Positions 44,880 to 56,500 are shown, counted from the stretch's first letter. The stretch: DNA of 64,000 nt from Isoetes taiwanensis (GCA_021234155.1 JAJEKV010000056.1:7032618-7096617); one strand, 5' to 3'. Translations and numbers: made by a program. Notes: generated from the sequence alone by a model not told the origin.

Positions 44880-46223
44880 CTGCATTACATGCAGTGTCAC
44901 CTGGATGCTCTTGACACTTTTTGCCAATTCACTGGCATGCGAGTTAACTTGGCCAAAACTAGGGTGCTGCTAGTTGCATCGTCCCGTCAGCCAAGGCTTC
45001 CCACCTTCACTTACCAGGGACAAGAGGTAGAGGTGGCTCCGACCTACAAGTACTTGGGGATTGAGTTCTCAACTACCACCCATTGGGATGCGGCTATCAG
45101 GTTGCGGGTCACGGCGGGTTGGAAAGCACTATATGCCATGCAGAACAACAGCCACAAGGCAGAGTTGTACGCCTGGGGCCACCAGTCACATTTGTTTCGG
45201 GCCTTGGTTGAGCCGGTCCTTTTGTATGGGGCAGAAGTGTGGGGTCCGGTGATATCCCTCAACACCTGGAATGACCTCGAGCAGGTGCAGAAGGCCTTCT
45301 TGGCACGGACCACGGGGTGAAGTCCACAGTTTACTGCATCCTACTCCGTGAGAGCAGGGCTTTCTACCCCTTCAACGGGCTGCATTGGAACGCCATATCG
45401 TTTACTTCCAAAAGGTGGTCGCTATGGCTGATACACGCTTGCCCCATCTTGCTTTGGCCACAGCGATGGGTCCCCAACGCCTGAAATCCTGCTGGAAAGA
45501 CAAGCAAGCTCGGTGGTTCTCACGGCGTCGCAGGGCAAACAGATCGTCCCGTGTCGACAAAGAAAGATCGCGAGGCACTTAAACCGCACTGGATGCTACT
45601 TTCCTTTGCAAGCTCGGGATGCGAGAGGCTCGGCGCGACGTTAAGGGGCACACTATCGCCAGGCAAGTAAATCCTAGGCTCACAAGAGGCCCACACCAAG
45701 ATTTCTTGTACACCCAAATTGCCCATGAAGAAGTGCGGACTTATAGCTTCCATTCAAGACGGGGTGCACATACGCCCCGCATTGAAACAGGCGTTGGGCT
45801 CGGGAAGCACAAGAGCAAAGGCTTTGCCGCTGTTGCCACCAGTGATTGAGGATGAATGTCATACCCTCCGGATCTGCGGCATTTGCCCATATTCGAGAGG
45901 TATGTTCGACTACTAGTGCCCGGCCAGCCGTTGCATCGCCATTGACTCACGGCGTCGGTGGGTTTGTTGGGGTCATACCTCCAGGAGGTTATGGATGCAC
46001 GGACTCGTTTGTGTCCTACGGGATGGTCTTGAACTGTCCTATGCAATTGTATAGTCTGCCAGCATGCTTATTACTGTTAAGGTTTTTCCCTCGAAAACCC
46101 TTCGGGGCGGGGGTTTTTTAATCCTGTCAGTAATACGCTTGCTGCTCTCTTTTTGTTTGGGTCCCATAGGCCAGTTGGTCTCCGTGGACGCTAAAAACCT
46201 ATTCTATTCTATTCTATTCTATT
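44880..46223 (+). mobile_element. 5'-truncated LINE, second family (RT C terminus to 3' tail)
   Basis: The frame 44889-45320 reads FCQFTGMRVNLAKTRVLLVA, YKYLGIEFS, AGWKALYAMQN, LFRALVEPVLLYGAEVWGP and QVQKAFLART, the region after YADD. After a shift, PHLALATAMGPQRLKSCWKD follows, then a cysteine motif remnant (VIEDECHTLRICG) near 45840. The 3' UTR carries the hairpin block GGTTTTTCCCTCGAAAACCC then GGGGTTTTTTAATCC, then TTGGTCTCCGTGGACGCTAAAA and an (ATTCT)n tail. It is the closest relative of the LINE at 17.3 kb. Confidence 0.85.
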
Positions 46224-46369
46224 AAACAGCCACCTTTAAACAACGTCCTCCAATTGGGTTGTAGCATTTACATGAGCTGGAGCAGTCGCTGCAACTTGGT
46301 GAGTCCCCCCTCCCCCCCTCCTCTCCGAGTTGAGACTTGAGCTGTTGAAGCTTATCTTGTTGTGCCAAT

Positions 46370-46870
46370 TCAGGCACGCATTATTGGAGCTATTCATGAG
46401 CCTCTACGTGGAGACCTTTGCCCTGCTGAGTGACTGCATCCTGCAGCTCTGGCACCTCTTGATCCTGCCTGTTTGCCCTATGCCCAATCCCTGAAGTTTG
46501 GAGGGCATCTCCATTTCCTTAGCCAAGGGGTGTTCCTGCATATTGCTGACCTTACCTTAGAGGGTCTGGAGGTATTGGTTTTGCATCTCACTGGCTGTTT
46601 ATATGGTTTTTTAGACCATGGCTGCACTCTCTTCTGTTTCTGCACCGAGTAACGACAGAGTTATCCCGGTCTGCTGCTCAAAATGTTCCCGGTCCTAAGC
46701 TATGGTATCCATTCTATCGGACAGGGTTTCCAGGGTAGTCTGGAGATCCGCAAGTCGCGCTCTATCTTGCTGTCGTTCAGCATGTGCTAGGTGAAGGCCA
46801 TCTTCAAGCTATTGGATGCGGGTCTCTATGCTGGAAACCTGCTGCTTTTCAACAATCAGTTGTTTTTTGA
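46370..46870 (-). pseudogene. Degenerate coiled-coil reading frame, possibly gag-like
   Basis: On the minus strand the frame IVEKQQVSSIETRIQ, then LEDGLHLAHAERQQ, ARLADLQTTLETLSDRMDTI reads as a heptad coiled coil interrupted by stops. Such an N-terminal coiled coil occurs in plant retrotransposon gag proteins, but no gag zinc knuckle or pol is present. This is a weak assignment. Confidence 0.3.
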
Positions 46871-47519
46871 AAAAAGTTGGGGTGCGGAGACTTGGACTTC
46901 TTCTGTCAAAGATGCAATCCGAGCTGTGTTGCCCTCCACTATCACTTGGTTATGCTTTCAGTATTTTTCAAATGTTCAGTCTGGTGTAGCTGATGATAAT
47001 GGATTGACAAGGTTCGCTACTAGGTGGATGTACGTAATCTGTGTCTGACGGGCCATGCTTGTTGCACATGTTTTTGCTCTCCCCTTCCTTTTTAGTGTGT
47101 ATCTGGTGATCTTGCTAGTATCATCTGATCTATGAATGAGGATTGTGTCTAGGTACTCTCTTAGAAGATATCTCAATGCCATGTCTCCTATGGCAGGGGA
47201 GACTATGTGTTAGAGTCATTGACATGCATGTCAGTGAGATAGGCTGAAGGGATGCAAGGCTGCTCTAGTTCCTCTATCTCAGGGGTTGCCATGGCTAAAG
47301 TAGAGATCTAAAAGCTAGGGGGAAGGGGTGAAGGGGCCGGAGGGTAACAAAGGTTGGAGAAGCTAAGGGATTCTTGAGGTTTAGACACAATTCACTTGAT
47401 AATATCCAATAAATATGCATGCAAGGCCACTCCCCCGAGCATCATATTAGTTTCTTCCCTTCAAGATTAATCGTCCTCAATCATCTACCTTGAGGGAATA
47501 AAGTTTGTAAAGAGTGATC
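46871..47519. other. No supported gene
   Basis: A plus-strand frame (46791-47048) overlaps the minus-strand coiled coil and has no motif. Confidence 0.4.
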
Positions 47520-47910
47520 GAACTTGATCATCTGTCTTCAAGATATCATTCTCCTCTCAGAATTGATTGAACTCGATCATCCGTTTTAAAAGCAGATAGC
47601 TTTTTCCCAAAGTTGATCATTGGCCATTTGCTTTGAAAGGTTCTTTCTACCTCTTCTCTAAGGTTAGTAATCTTACCATCATCTGCCTTGCGCGACTTTC
47701 CTCCTACCACTTTTGGTAATCTTACCATCTACCTTGGGAGGCTTTCTTCCTACCTTTCTCTAAGGCCGATAAACTTACCATTTGCCTTGAGAACATGTCT
47801 CTTCTCTAAGGCTGGTAATCTTATCATCTGTCCTTGAGAGACCCTTTTTTTATTTTACTTGTCTCTTCTCTAAGACTGGTGATCTTACCATCTACCCTTG
47901 AGAGATACAT
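47520..47910. repeat. Degenerate 60-bp repeat (GGTAATCTTACCATCTGCCTTGA)
   Basis: About six diverged units contain CTCTAAGGYTGGTAATCTTACC and ATCTRCCTTGAGAG with C/T-rich spacers. The internal GGTAAT..ATTACC-like symmetry (GGTAATCTTACC) is repeated. Confidence 0.7.
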
Positions 47911-48420
47911 CTAAAGATACACTTAGGATCTGGCTATTGCATTACCGTCACAATATCATCCTTGTATCTTTACATAAGGGCAAACATTTGAAAGAAAAAA
48001 AAACACTCCATTAACTTAATGCAATCCAAATGATGACAGCGTGCGGTCGTTCTAGCACTCAAATGCGCACACAAACCAACTGTTATGAATACTCCCTTTG
48101 CCTACTAATTGCAAGCACTATAAACTTAAAGTTGCTTCATGCATCTCTACAAGGTAATGTTTCCAAAATTGCTTTCTTGCGTGACAATCTTCATGTGCTG
48201 CGAAAAACTCAATGATCAACATTAGAAATAGCAAACTCAACCAAATTACTATGGCTTCTCTTGTTTGTTAACTTATACTACATCTAGTCTACGTTCATTG
48301 CAAACGACCATATAGACAGAGTTCTAGGATCTTAAAGCAAGTAATTCAAAGCAACAATAGCTTGCTAAGTGCCTATTTCAACCTAAAAGGATTTGAACAA
48401 CATATAATTGTTTCCAAGGC
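47911..48420. other. No supported gene
   Basis: Unique-looking AT-rich sequence up to the left target duplication of the 8.2-kb transposon. Confidence 0.5.
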
Positions 48421-48424
48421 CTAA

Positions 48425-48446
48425 AACACGATTGCAAATTAAACGG
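48425..48446 (+). repeat. Left terminal inverted repeat, 8.2-kb element
   Basis: Begins AACACGATTGC and ends ATTAAACGG; paired with 56615-56636. Preceded by the TSD CTAA. Confidence 0.9.
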
Positions 48447-49439
48447 GATTGTTGCATCACTCCCGTTTCAAAGATTCCCTTAAAAAGAACCCCAGGTGAT
48501 CATTTTCAAAAGAAGTTGGGGATTTCAAGTGGAACAAAATATTTTATCGTGCATTTTAGGCTCTTTTGAAGTGACGATCTTGCATTTATAGAAAAGAGCA
48601 CTTGAAACTGGCAAAATTCCAGACATTAATACACCAGGAATATTACTAGGAATTCGAGAACATCCAAAAAACATAAAAATAAGAATCTTTTTTTTTTTAT
48701 TAATTTCTTTCAGTACATCAAATATGGCAGTATTTTCTAGCCAATAGTAAATAATTTAGCAAAAGATGAGTCAGAGGTCTAAATCGAAGTCCTCGGTATG
48801 TTGTTTGCTCACCCCAGCTTTGTCTTTCTCTGCAGTTTGCTCCTTTGTCACTGCTTCATCTTTACTGGTGTCAACAGTCTCTTCAGGAATAGTAGCTAGA
48901 GCTACTTCTTTGAGCTCTGCAAAGGTAGCTTCATCTTCCAGAGAGCTTGTAAAAGGAGGCTGTATCTCAGAGTATGTCATCTTGGCAAAATCTGATGATG
49001 ATTTGGCTCCTAACTCTTGATTTTCATCTGGTAGAGTTGGTAGAGCAGACAACCTCATCCTGATAAAGTCTACAGCCTCTTTATCAATGTCAACAACAAC
49101 ATAATTACGGCCCTTTTTAAGTGCACATGCTATTGTTGTACCAGAGCCAGAGAAAGCATCAAGGATCCAATCTCCTGGACGTGAGAACATATCCAAAATA
49201 TGGTTGATTAGCTTCTGTGGCTTCTGGTACAATTCTGCCTTGTGCACTTGGGTCCTGGAGCTTCTGTAATACTGCTGGGAACTCTAGGACATTAGAAAAA
49301 TTTTGGCAGGCTGCTGTGTTGAAGTGCTCCATGGTACGCTTCTCGTCGAAACTCCAGTAAGCTACATGGAGATACTCAACCTTGCTCAGCAGCCTCGGTC
49401 CTCCACCATGGTAGTTAATATTAGTTTTGTACCTACAAG

Positions 49440-49480
49440 ATCGTATTCCAGAATAGTAAGTACGTATTCCAGAATAGAAC
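49440..49480. repeat. Two palindromic sites 21 bp apart in an intron
   Basis: GTATTCCAGAATA is centred at 49449.5 and 49470.5, just before the acceptor of the last methyltransferase exon. 21 bp is half of the 42-bp phase. Confidence 0.85.
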
Positions 49481-50280
49481 ATGACGGGTTACCATTGCAA
49501 CCATGATTCAAAACTTGAAAGAAAGAACGCTTCAACTGCACTCGAGATTTGAAGACTCACCAGACCATATTTTCATAACCGGCTTGCACAGGAGAACCGA
49601 AGTGATTCTTGAAAGTAGCTTCCACAAGTCCGGATTGCATGCTGGAGTGGAACACAACAAGACGCCAGTGTTTTGCTGTGGTAACCTGCTTAATTCCGTC
49701 GACAAAAGCATTAAATTCTGAGTTCTTGAAAGGCTGATCGTCGTAGCGGCTATCCTTCAGCTTAAACCCATATGGCAAGTCTGCTATGACCAAAGTAAAA
49801 TCTTGTGGCTTTATACTTCCAGGCAACTTAGTGCAGTCCCCATGAACGATAGAATAAAAGTTATTTTGATCAAACATGGAAAACCTCTCGTAGTCGGACG
49901 GCTCAACATCTACAATACGCCTGTCCGCTAGAGTCCTCTCCTCTCTGGCTGTTCTTACCAGGTGCATAAAACCTTCTGGTAGGTCCTTGTTCTTCTTCTT
50001 GCTCTCTTAGTAAATGAAGTCACGCCGGCAGCACAAAGGAAAAACATTAAAAACAGGAAAACGACGTACCCAGCCCTCAAAATTTGAAGCATATTGAATA
50101 ATACGCTGGTTGGATGTAGCAATGGGATAGAGCTCTTTACACCTGTCCCAGCTGTCCACGTTCGACTGCTCCATTAAACATGTTTGGCACGTAATAACAT
50201 TTTTTTGGCTGGAAGTCAAGAACAATGAAACTAAGTGAGTATTGTTTTCCGAAAAACGAAAACACTAAGAAGAAAAAGCC

Positions 50281-50625
50281 AAAGTGTATTCCGGAATACA
50301 CTTTGGCTTACAAGTTGAAGCAAAAGTGTATTCTGGAATACACTTCTGCTTTCAACGTGAAGCAAAAGTGTATTCCGGAATACACTTTTGCTTTCAACGT
50401 GAAGCAAAAGTGTATTCCGGAATACACTTTTGCTTTTAACGTGAAGCAAAAGTGTATTCCGGAATATACTTTTGCTTCGGCTTGTAAGACACAATGTATT
50501 CCGGAATACACTTTGGACTACCCACAGAAAGAATACACCTTGGCTTCCCGAAAACCAAAAGTGTATTTCGGAACACACTTCAGCTTACACGCTGAGCCAA
50601 AGTGTATTCTGGAATACAATTCGTG
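50281..50625. repeat. Array of eight palindromes, 42-bp phase
   Basis: Core GTGTATTCCGGAATACAC, extended to AAAGTGTATTCC and GGAATACACTTT. Centres at 50292.5, 50334.5, 50376.5, 50418.5, 50460.5 and 50502.5 are exactly 42 bp apart, then 50569.5 and 50610.5 (41 bp apart), with a half-site near 50530. Spacers such as TTGCTTTCAACGTGAAGCAA are themselves symmetric. 42 bp is four helical turns, so all sites face the same side of DNA. The array lies inside the intron between the methyltransferase-gene exons at 50667 and 50208. Confidence 0.95.
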
Positions 50626-52379
50626 CTACGGAAGGAAAATTTAAACAAAAGTTCTGTCGTTCTTACTTGTGCAGCTCCTGACATCTCTTCAAGCGTAAAT
50701 GCTTTATCTACGACCTTCTGCAGTAGCCTTTCGAGTATGTCCATGTCTGTAAAGCCCTGCATTTCTCTCCAGACTGTTATAGTCATTTCCTTCTTTGGGA
50801 CGTCAGAACCTTTCTTCTTTTCTGAAACCTTTCCGTTACTTTTTAATTCACCACGCTCGAACATGGTAAAATTTTCGTTTTGTAGGTCCCATATCTGCAC
50901 GGTAATAAACGAGGTCAGTGGGAGGGCAGCAAGGTTATTTCAGAATACAAAAGAAACTTACCCTGCCGTCTCTGAAGGCTAGTTGAAACCAGTTGTCATG
51001 CGGTATGAGAGACTGCCATTTATTAGCCTCGTCGTACTTGAGGCAGCACTCCACAGCGCACGCTTCCTTCAGTTCTAAAGAGTATGCCAGTTTCTTTAAA
51101 TCTTCTCCATATTTTTCTTTAAAAATCATATACTCCCTGTGCATAAACCGGATCTTGTCGATGAAGCTCATCTTTAGTTTGTACTTGTTGTCAGCATTAT
51201 GGGTGTTGGTAACGATTTTTGCTTCTTCGTCGGTAAGACCACATTAAACGGCGCACAGGACGGAGAGGTACCTGGGGTTATTCTTTTCTTTGTACAACTG
51301 CCTTCTTGCCTTGAAGCTATGATTTCCTCCCAAGACGTAGTGAGTGTATGTTTCTGCATTTTCTCTGTCATAGTCCTGGGGGGTTTTGTATTGCTCCCTG
51401 TCAACAAGGATAACTATTGGGGCCACATGAGCATTTGGATTGCTCCTAATTCGGTCCTTCAGGTTCCTTAAATGGTCGGCATAAATTTTTCGAACCTGAA
51501 GCGCCCTTTCACCAGCTTCATTCTTCGGGGGCAGCTTCATGCAAGTCACAGGAAGATAGATCACCCCTTGTACAAATTTCTCTCTGTTTATTACCTTTTT
51601 TTTTTCGGAGGTCTTATCAACCTTCTTTTCTTTTATTGCTTCCCCGGGAGCTTTTCCTTTTCCCTTTTGTTTTTTTAAACTTTCCTCGGGGATTTTTGCA
51701 ATTTCCAACTGCTGTACTTTCCGCTTCTTTGGTTCCTTAGCGGCTATGGTGTCTCTTGGCCTGCTAAGTTTCTTTGGCTGCTCTATGGGGTTTTCCGCTT
51801 CTTCTTCTTCGGAACCTCCATATGTTTCCCTCCCAGAAGTACTAGCAGAAGGTGATGATTGTGATCTTCCTCCATCTGATTGCTCGGACTCACTGACAGG
51901 AAAGTCCTCGCTCGTATTAGAATAAACGTGTCTAATTATTGTAGCCAGGCTTCGTTTGGTCCGGTAGTGAGAAATGAATTTGTACAGTGGCTGTGGTTGC
52001 ACACTGATAATTCTGAAGCTTGCGATGTCTACGACAATGAATCCCTGAGAGGTCTTGAAGGATAGCCTCCCCGCCTGACCTCCTTGTCCGGCAACCTCGG
52101 AGACCTCTTTTATTGTCCCCAGGTTAAGAAACTCGGAGTCCGCGTACCGTTTGTTCCCAGCACTCTTGCAGACATGTAGAAACGTCAGTGTGCTTTCCTT
52201 TTCGCTTTGCACCCACGATTCTGAACCATTGCGTTTGAAAGTTTTCATAAATTGCAGGCTCGTCCGTGTCCGCGGTCTGCTTCATTGGGTGTGGCCGCCT
52301 GAGCTTAAGAGTTTTTTTTGGCCCTCTTGCTTCCTTCTTGCCTGCCACTGAAACGTTTAAAACAACAATGTTAAGACAT

Positions 52380-53010
52380 CAAATGGGACGAAAACTGTAT
52401 TCCAGAATAAAAATTCCTAATCTTCTGCCCTAAAAGCCAGCAAAAGACATGAAAACAAGCGAAAACATTGTCGCTCTAACTCAATTTTTCATGCTTTAAT
52501 TGGACTAAAAAGTGGTATGTTTAACCTAAAAAGTAGTCCGTTGAAGCTAAGAAGTGGTATGTTTAGGCTAAAAAAACAAGCGTTTTCAATAAGGCAGGCA
52601 CAATGTATTCCAGAATACACTTTGCCCTTCACCTGAAGGGCAAAGTGTATTCTGGAATACACTTTGCCCTACAAAAGTAAATCAGGAAACACACGAAAGA
52701 CGTACTATGTACTTTACATGCTTACCTGTCCATTATTTTCGCTATGTAAATCGGAATACAGCAAATCAATATAGGTCGGAAGGCGCTCGGGCTGGCGACT
52801 AGAACTCTGAAAGCGGAATACGCAACTGAGGCGCTCAAATTTCCTTTTTAAAGGTAGGCCATTGTCAGTTGTGTTTTTCTATGTGATGCGGAATACGTCT
52901 TGTCCAAACACTCTGGACAAGTGTATTCTGGAATAGTATCCATGCACACACACAACAAATGCTGCACACGAAATAGTATTCCGGAATAGCATTTGTATTC
53001 TCGAATACCA
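52380..53010. promoter_or_regulatory. Divergent intergenic region with palindrome cluster
   Basis: Between the two divergent genes, full sites (TATTCYRGAATA type) are centred near 52403.5, 52620.5, 52652.5, 52929.5, 52982.5 and 53001.5. Half-sites CGGAATAC lie near 52748, 52818 and 52888. Sites 52620.5 and 52652.5 are arms of one larger inverted repeat joined by TTTGCCCTTC ACCT GAAGGGCAAA. This is the likely bidirectional promoter and operator or transposase/ParB-binding region. A separate triple AAAAAGTGGTATGTTTA-type repeat is at 52505-52565. Confidence 0.7.
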
Positions 53011-53068
53011 TCAGTCCAACAGACTTGTGAGTTACTGACAAGTCCACAATTTTTTGCAGTTGTTTAAC

Positions 53069-56000
53069 ATGGTTAACCGCTTCGTGAACAAACTTCCACC
53101 ACCCTTTGTTTGCCCAAGTACCTCTACTTCAGATGGAACACAAGACGGAGATGCTTCTTCAACTCCTACCTCGACAAGGTCTTTCTTGCTTCTCGAAGAC
53201 ACTTCGAGTCCAGTAACTAGTAGAGTGCCACCACCTTTCCAACCCTCTCCAAGTCCAGTAGGAAACCGGCTGCCACCTCCTTTCACAGCCTCACCTGTTG
53301 CACGTAGCAATCTTCCACCACCATTTGTACCATCCCCCGACACTACAAAGGCTCGACGTCAGCAAATTTTTCGAAACAGACTACCTCAGCCATTTGTAGT
53401 TTCTCCTTCTTCTCTTACACAAGCAAGGAATACAGCATGTTCTGAAAACTGCGAGATTCTCCATCGCTTCTCCCACCACGATTTCACTACAAATGAAGAC
53501 AACCTTGCAGCATCTACTCCTCTTCACACAACCGTGGTGACACATGGGTTTGCAGAATTTCAGTCGGCTCTAAGAGACATGAACGAACTCCTTGTGAAGA
53601 AGCTGCAACAACATTCGCTGGCACATCATATGGTGGCCCATCTCCTTCATTCAAACTGTACCTCCGCCTTATCTGGGTACAACTTCACGTGGTTTGTTCT
53701 CCTCTACAAGCACACCACTAAGGGTAGAGGAGGTCACCCCCAGAGTAGAACTCTCTTCAGAAGATGAAGACACTAACGAGGTGCAACGAGATTACACATT
53801 CTCTAGCCAGTCCACCAAGAAATTCAAGGTGGATTATGGTTTGAGAGCATGCTCCTCTGTAAGAAGAAGAAACCTTATGGACGAGCATAAAATGAGAAGA
53901 CTTTTAAGAAGTAAATGCTGCTCATTAGGTTGCATCAACAAATTTAACATGTCTAAATTACGAGCAATTAGAGACAACTACAGTTCAATGACATTGGCTG
54001 ACCAGAATGCCTACTTGGCCTATCATGTAAGACCAGACCGCAACACCTTCTTGCACTACATTAACCGTGAAGAAGTTTGCCAGAAATGCTTTATGGTTGT
54101 CCACCGTTTAGGGTCCACCAGAATGTCTAGAATACACAAAAGACTGGACAAAAATCTAGCAATTGATGATCATTGTGGACCAAGAAGAGTTGTAACCATG
54201 CATGCCCTTGCTGCTGTGTCATGGATGGAGAAATATTTCAGAGAAACATGTGAGAAGCTGCCTAACAGCAACATGTATCATTTAACTGATAACATCACCA
54301 AAAAAGATGTTTTTAACGAGTACAAAGAGACTTGCACTCAGCTTCAGCACATCTCTTACTCACACTTCACCAGACTGTGGAAAAGTGAATTCGGTCTTGT
54401 GAAAATTTCCAGGAGACATAGAATGTCTATTTTCTCAAGGTGTGCAGAATTAAAGAGTCAACGAGAAACTGCAAAGACAGAGGTCGAAAGAAGTAAGCTC
54501 ATGCTCTCCAATCTCTCACTTATTTTAAAGAAAATGCTTTGACCTGATTTCTTTTACAGATATTGTGCAATAGAACCTTGCCAGACATCGTGAACAACAA
54601 GCAGCAGAAAGAAGAAAGCTTGCCAAGCACAGAAAAAAAGCTCTTGAACATCCACTGCAATGTATGTCTGTTGTGATTGATGGAATGGATAAAAAAAAAG
54701 CTACTCTACCCCATTTCTTGAACATTCCTAAAGATGTGCCAGAGGAATGTTTTGTTAAGGTCCACTTTGTAGGAGGTATGGTCTTCAAAGGAAGTCTAAA
54801 GTGCAAAGTATTTTTGACGTATCCAAACTTGCATGGTGACCCGAACCTCACAATTACAATTCTTAACAAGGTCCTGTGCGAGCAAGAGCAGTTACCACCA
54901 GTGCTTTACCTGCAACTTGACAATACTACAAGGGAGAACAAGAATCAAACACTCTTTGCTTACTGTGCCATGTTAGTGGAGCTAGGGATCTTTTGAAAAG
55001 TGAAGCTCGGTTTCTTACTTGTAGGCCACACTCATGATCAGATTGACCAAATGTTCAGCAGATTTTCTATGCGCCTTAGAAGGAAGAAGGCTTTTTCTCT
55101 TCCTACTTTAGTTCGAATTATTGAAGATTCTTACACTCCCACTCCAGTGATCGATCTTCTTAAAGAGACTGCTGATTTCAGAGAGTTTGTTTTCTCTCAA
55201 CGTTCAGACAGAGAACAAGCTGTGAACAAGTTGAATGATCTCACCTTCCAACATCACATCAAGTTCTACTTGAAGGATGGCCAAAGCTTCTTAGAGGGGA
55301 AGAAGTATACCACAACTAAGGACTGGAGTCCACCAGAGGGATTACGCTTCCTTAAATATATTCCAGACACTTCCTTCATAGAACGTGCTGAGCAACTTCC
55401 TCTTAAAAATCCTAAGGAGTCCAAGCAGAAGAAAAGTACCCCAGTGCCATCCTTAAAAGCCATTGAAAATGGAATTTCCTCAGGCTTTAAGTACTTCTTA
55501 GAAGAAGATCGGATGTGGTGGAGTAATTTCTTTCTCGAACAGAAAATTGTTGTACAAAACATAGCTCTAAGACAGTTGCAAGAACCATTTCAATGGCCTA
55601 ACACCTTCCATCAACCCCAGCACCAAACAGGTCCAAGCAATGCTACATTAGCACTTGCAGTAGAAGAAGACGAGGTTCGAGTCATGTACCTCGGACCAAG
55701 ACGCAGGAATGAGCCTCAAGGTAATATCACAGAAATTACCAAAGGTATGCTAATTGCTCTTCCAACTGAGGAGGATGACAAAGGTCGACCTTTCTGGATA
55801 GCAAAAGTGCTTGACACAGTCACGGAGGAAGGCTTAGTCACTAAACTCAAGATCCATTGGCTTGCAACACGCTCAGAAAAAGGTTTTGATAGTAGATTTG
55901 AGTTAGAAATGAGAAGCCAAGGAAAAGGGAGAAAGTCCAAGAAGGTGGGTTGTAGGGATGAGCTGAACCTTAATGAGGTGACAATATTGTGCTATGATTT

Positions 56001-56250
56001 TAAATTGAAATCTGACAATCGTCTACGCCAGAGGACTATCAATTTGCTTAAAAAAGCTTGTAATTACGAAGAAGAGGATGAAGAAGGTGGTGGCAATACT
56101 TCACCATCTGTTGATATTGATGAGGAAGATAACTCAAGCACTTCCTCGAGTGACAGTGAAAGAAGTGAAGGTGATGAGGATGGCATAAATGAATATGATG
56201 ACGTCCTGGATCCCTCTCTCATCACTCCTCACACTTTTGTACATAACTGA
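53069..56250 (+). pseudogene. DDE/D-type transposase (DUF7869-like), broken
   Basis: Start ATG at 53069, preceded by TTTTTTGCAG. Region 1 (to about 53690) is proline-rich with repeats of LPPPFVPSP type. A frame change follows to 53694-54542, containing Cys pairs (SKCCSLGCINKF; EEVCQKCF) and a helix-rich part. From 54560 the frame reads HREQQAAERRKLAKH, then MSVVIDGMDKKKATLPHF (first Asp), LPPVLYLQLDNTTRENKN (second Asp) and VGHTHDQIDQMFSRFSMRLR (third acidic block). This order marks a eukaryote-wide transposase-like family. The C terminus has a chromo/BAH-like stretch (GRPFWIAKVLD, KIHWLA) and an acidic tail ending ITPHTFVHN. Lesions: a shift near 53640, an unresolved intron or shift at 54495-54570, and an in-frame TGA at 54994-54996 (GIF*KVKLGF), probably from CGA or AGA. 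Confidence 0.85.
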
Positions 56251-56469
56251 GTCTTAGAAAAAGACTATAAATTTTGAATGTGAATATGAAGATTCTATCT
56301 TCAAATTTTGAGAATACTACAGTTTCAGTTACAGACTTACTTCAATTTTTTGTTAAATATTTTATCCTCTGAAATTAGAGTTTTTCTCGTAAAACATACT
56401 TCAAGAACATTCTATTTGCTAAGAAAAGTGATACTTTAAAAAAGTCAATTCTTTCGTTGCACAAAAAAA

Positions 56470-56500
56470 TTAGTCATTTGGGGGGGGAGGGGGGGGGTCA
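56470..56500. repeat. G-rich tract near the right end of the 8.2-kb element
   Basis: GGGGGGGGAGGGGGGGGG lies about 140 bp inside the right end. The 4.6-kb relative has only TTGGGGAGG at the equivalent position, so the tract has expanded here. Confidence 0.9.

Larger units (their letters stand above)
48771..52347 (-). pseudogene. ParB-like/DNA N6A-N4C methyltransferase fusion, broken
   Basis: Minus-strand exons: 52347-50962, 50894-50667, 50208-50070, 50003-49561 and 49432-48771, about 950 residues. In order: a basic N terminus; a Ser/Lys-rich linker; a ParB/sulfiredoxin-like domain (PIVILVDRE, HYVLGGNHSFKARRQLYKE, then GLTDEEAKIVTNTHN); a helical region (IRFMHREYMIFKEKYG); a Cys motif (CQTCL); and a DNA methyltransferase with motif IV DLPYGF before motif I DAFSGSGTT. 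That IV-then-I order defines beta-class amino-methyltransferases, which methylate adenine N6 or cytosine N4. ParB-methylase fusions are known in bacteria and phages. Lesions: a frame change at 52248-52124, an in-frame TAA at 51246-51244 (LCAV*CGLTDEE), a one-base phase problem at the 50208 acceptor, and a frameshift near 49250. The introns exclude bacterial contamination. Confidence 0.85.

Noticed and set aside
50281-50625. CRISPR-like array
   Set aside because: Repeats are regular and palindromic, but the sequence between them is also repeated with the same 42-bp period, there are no cas genes, and the host is a plant.
48771-52347. Bacterial contamination or a phage/plasmid insertion
   Set aside because: The methyltransferase gene has GT-AG introns, lies inside plant transposon ends with a target duplication, and is flanked by plant DNA. 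The palindromes also occur in the plant-only 4.6-kb relative.
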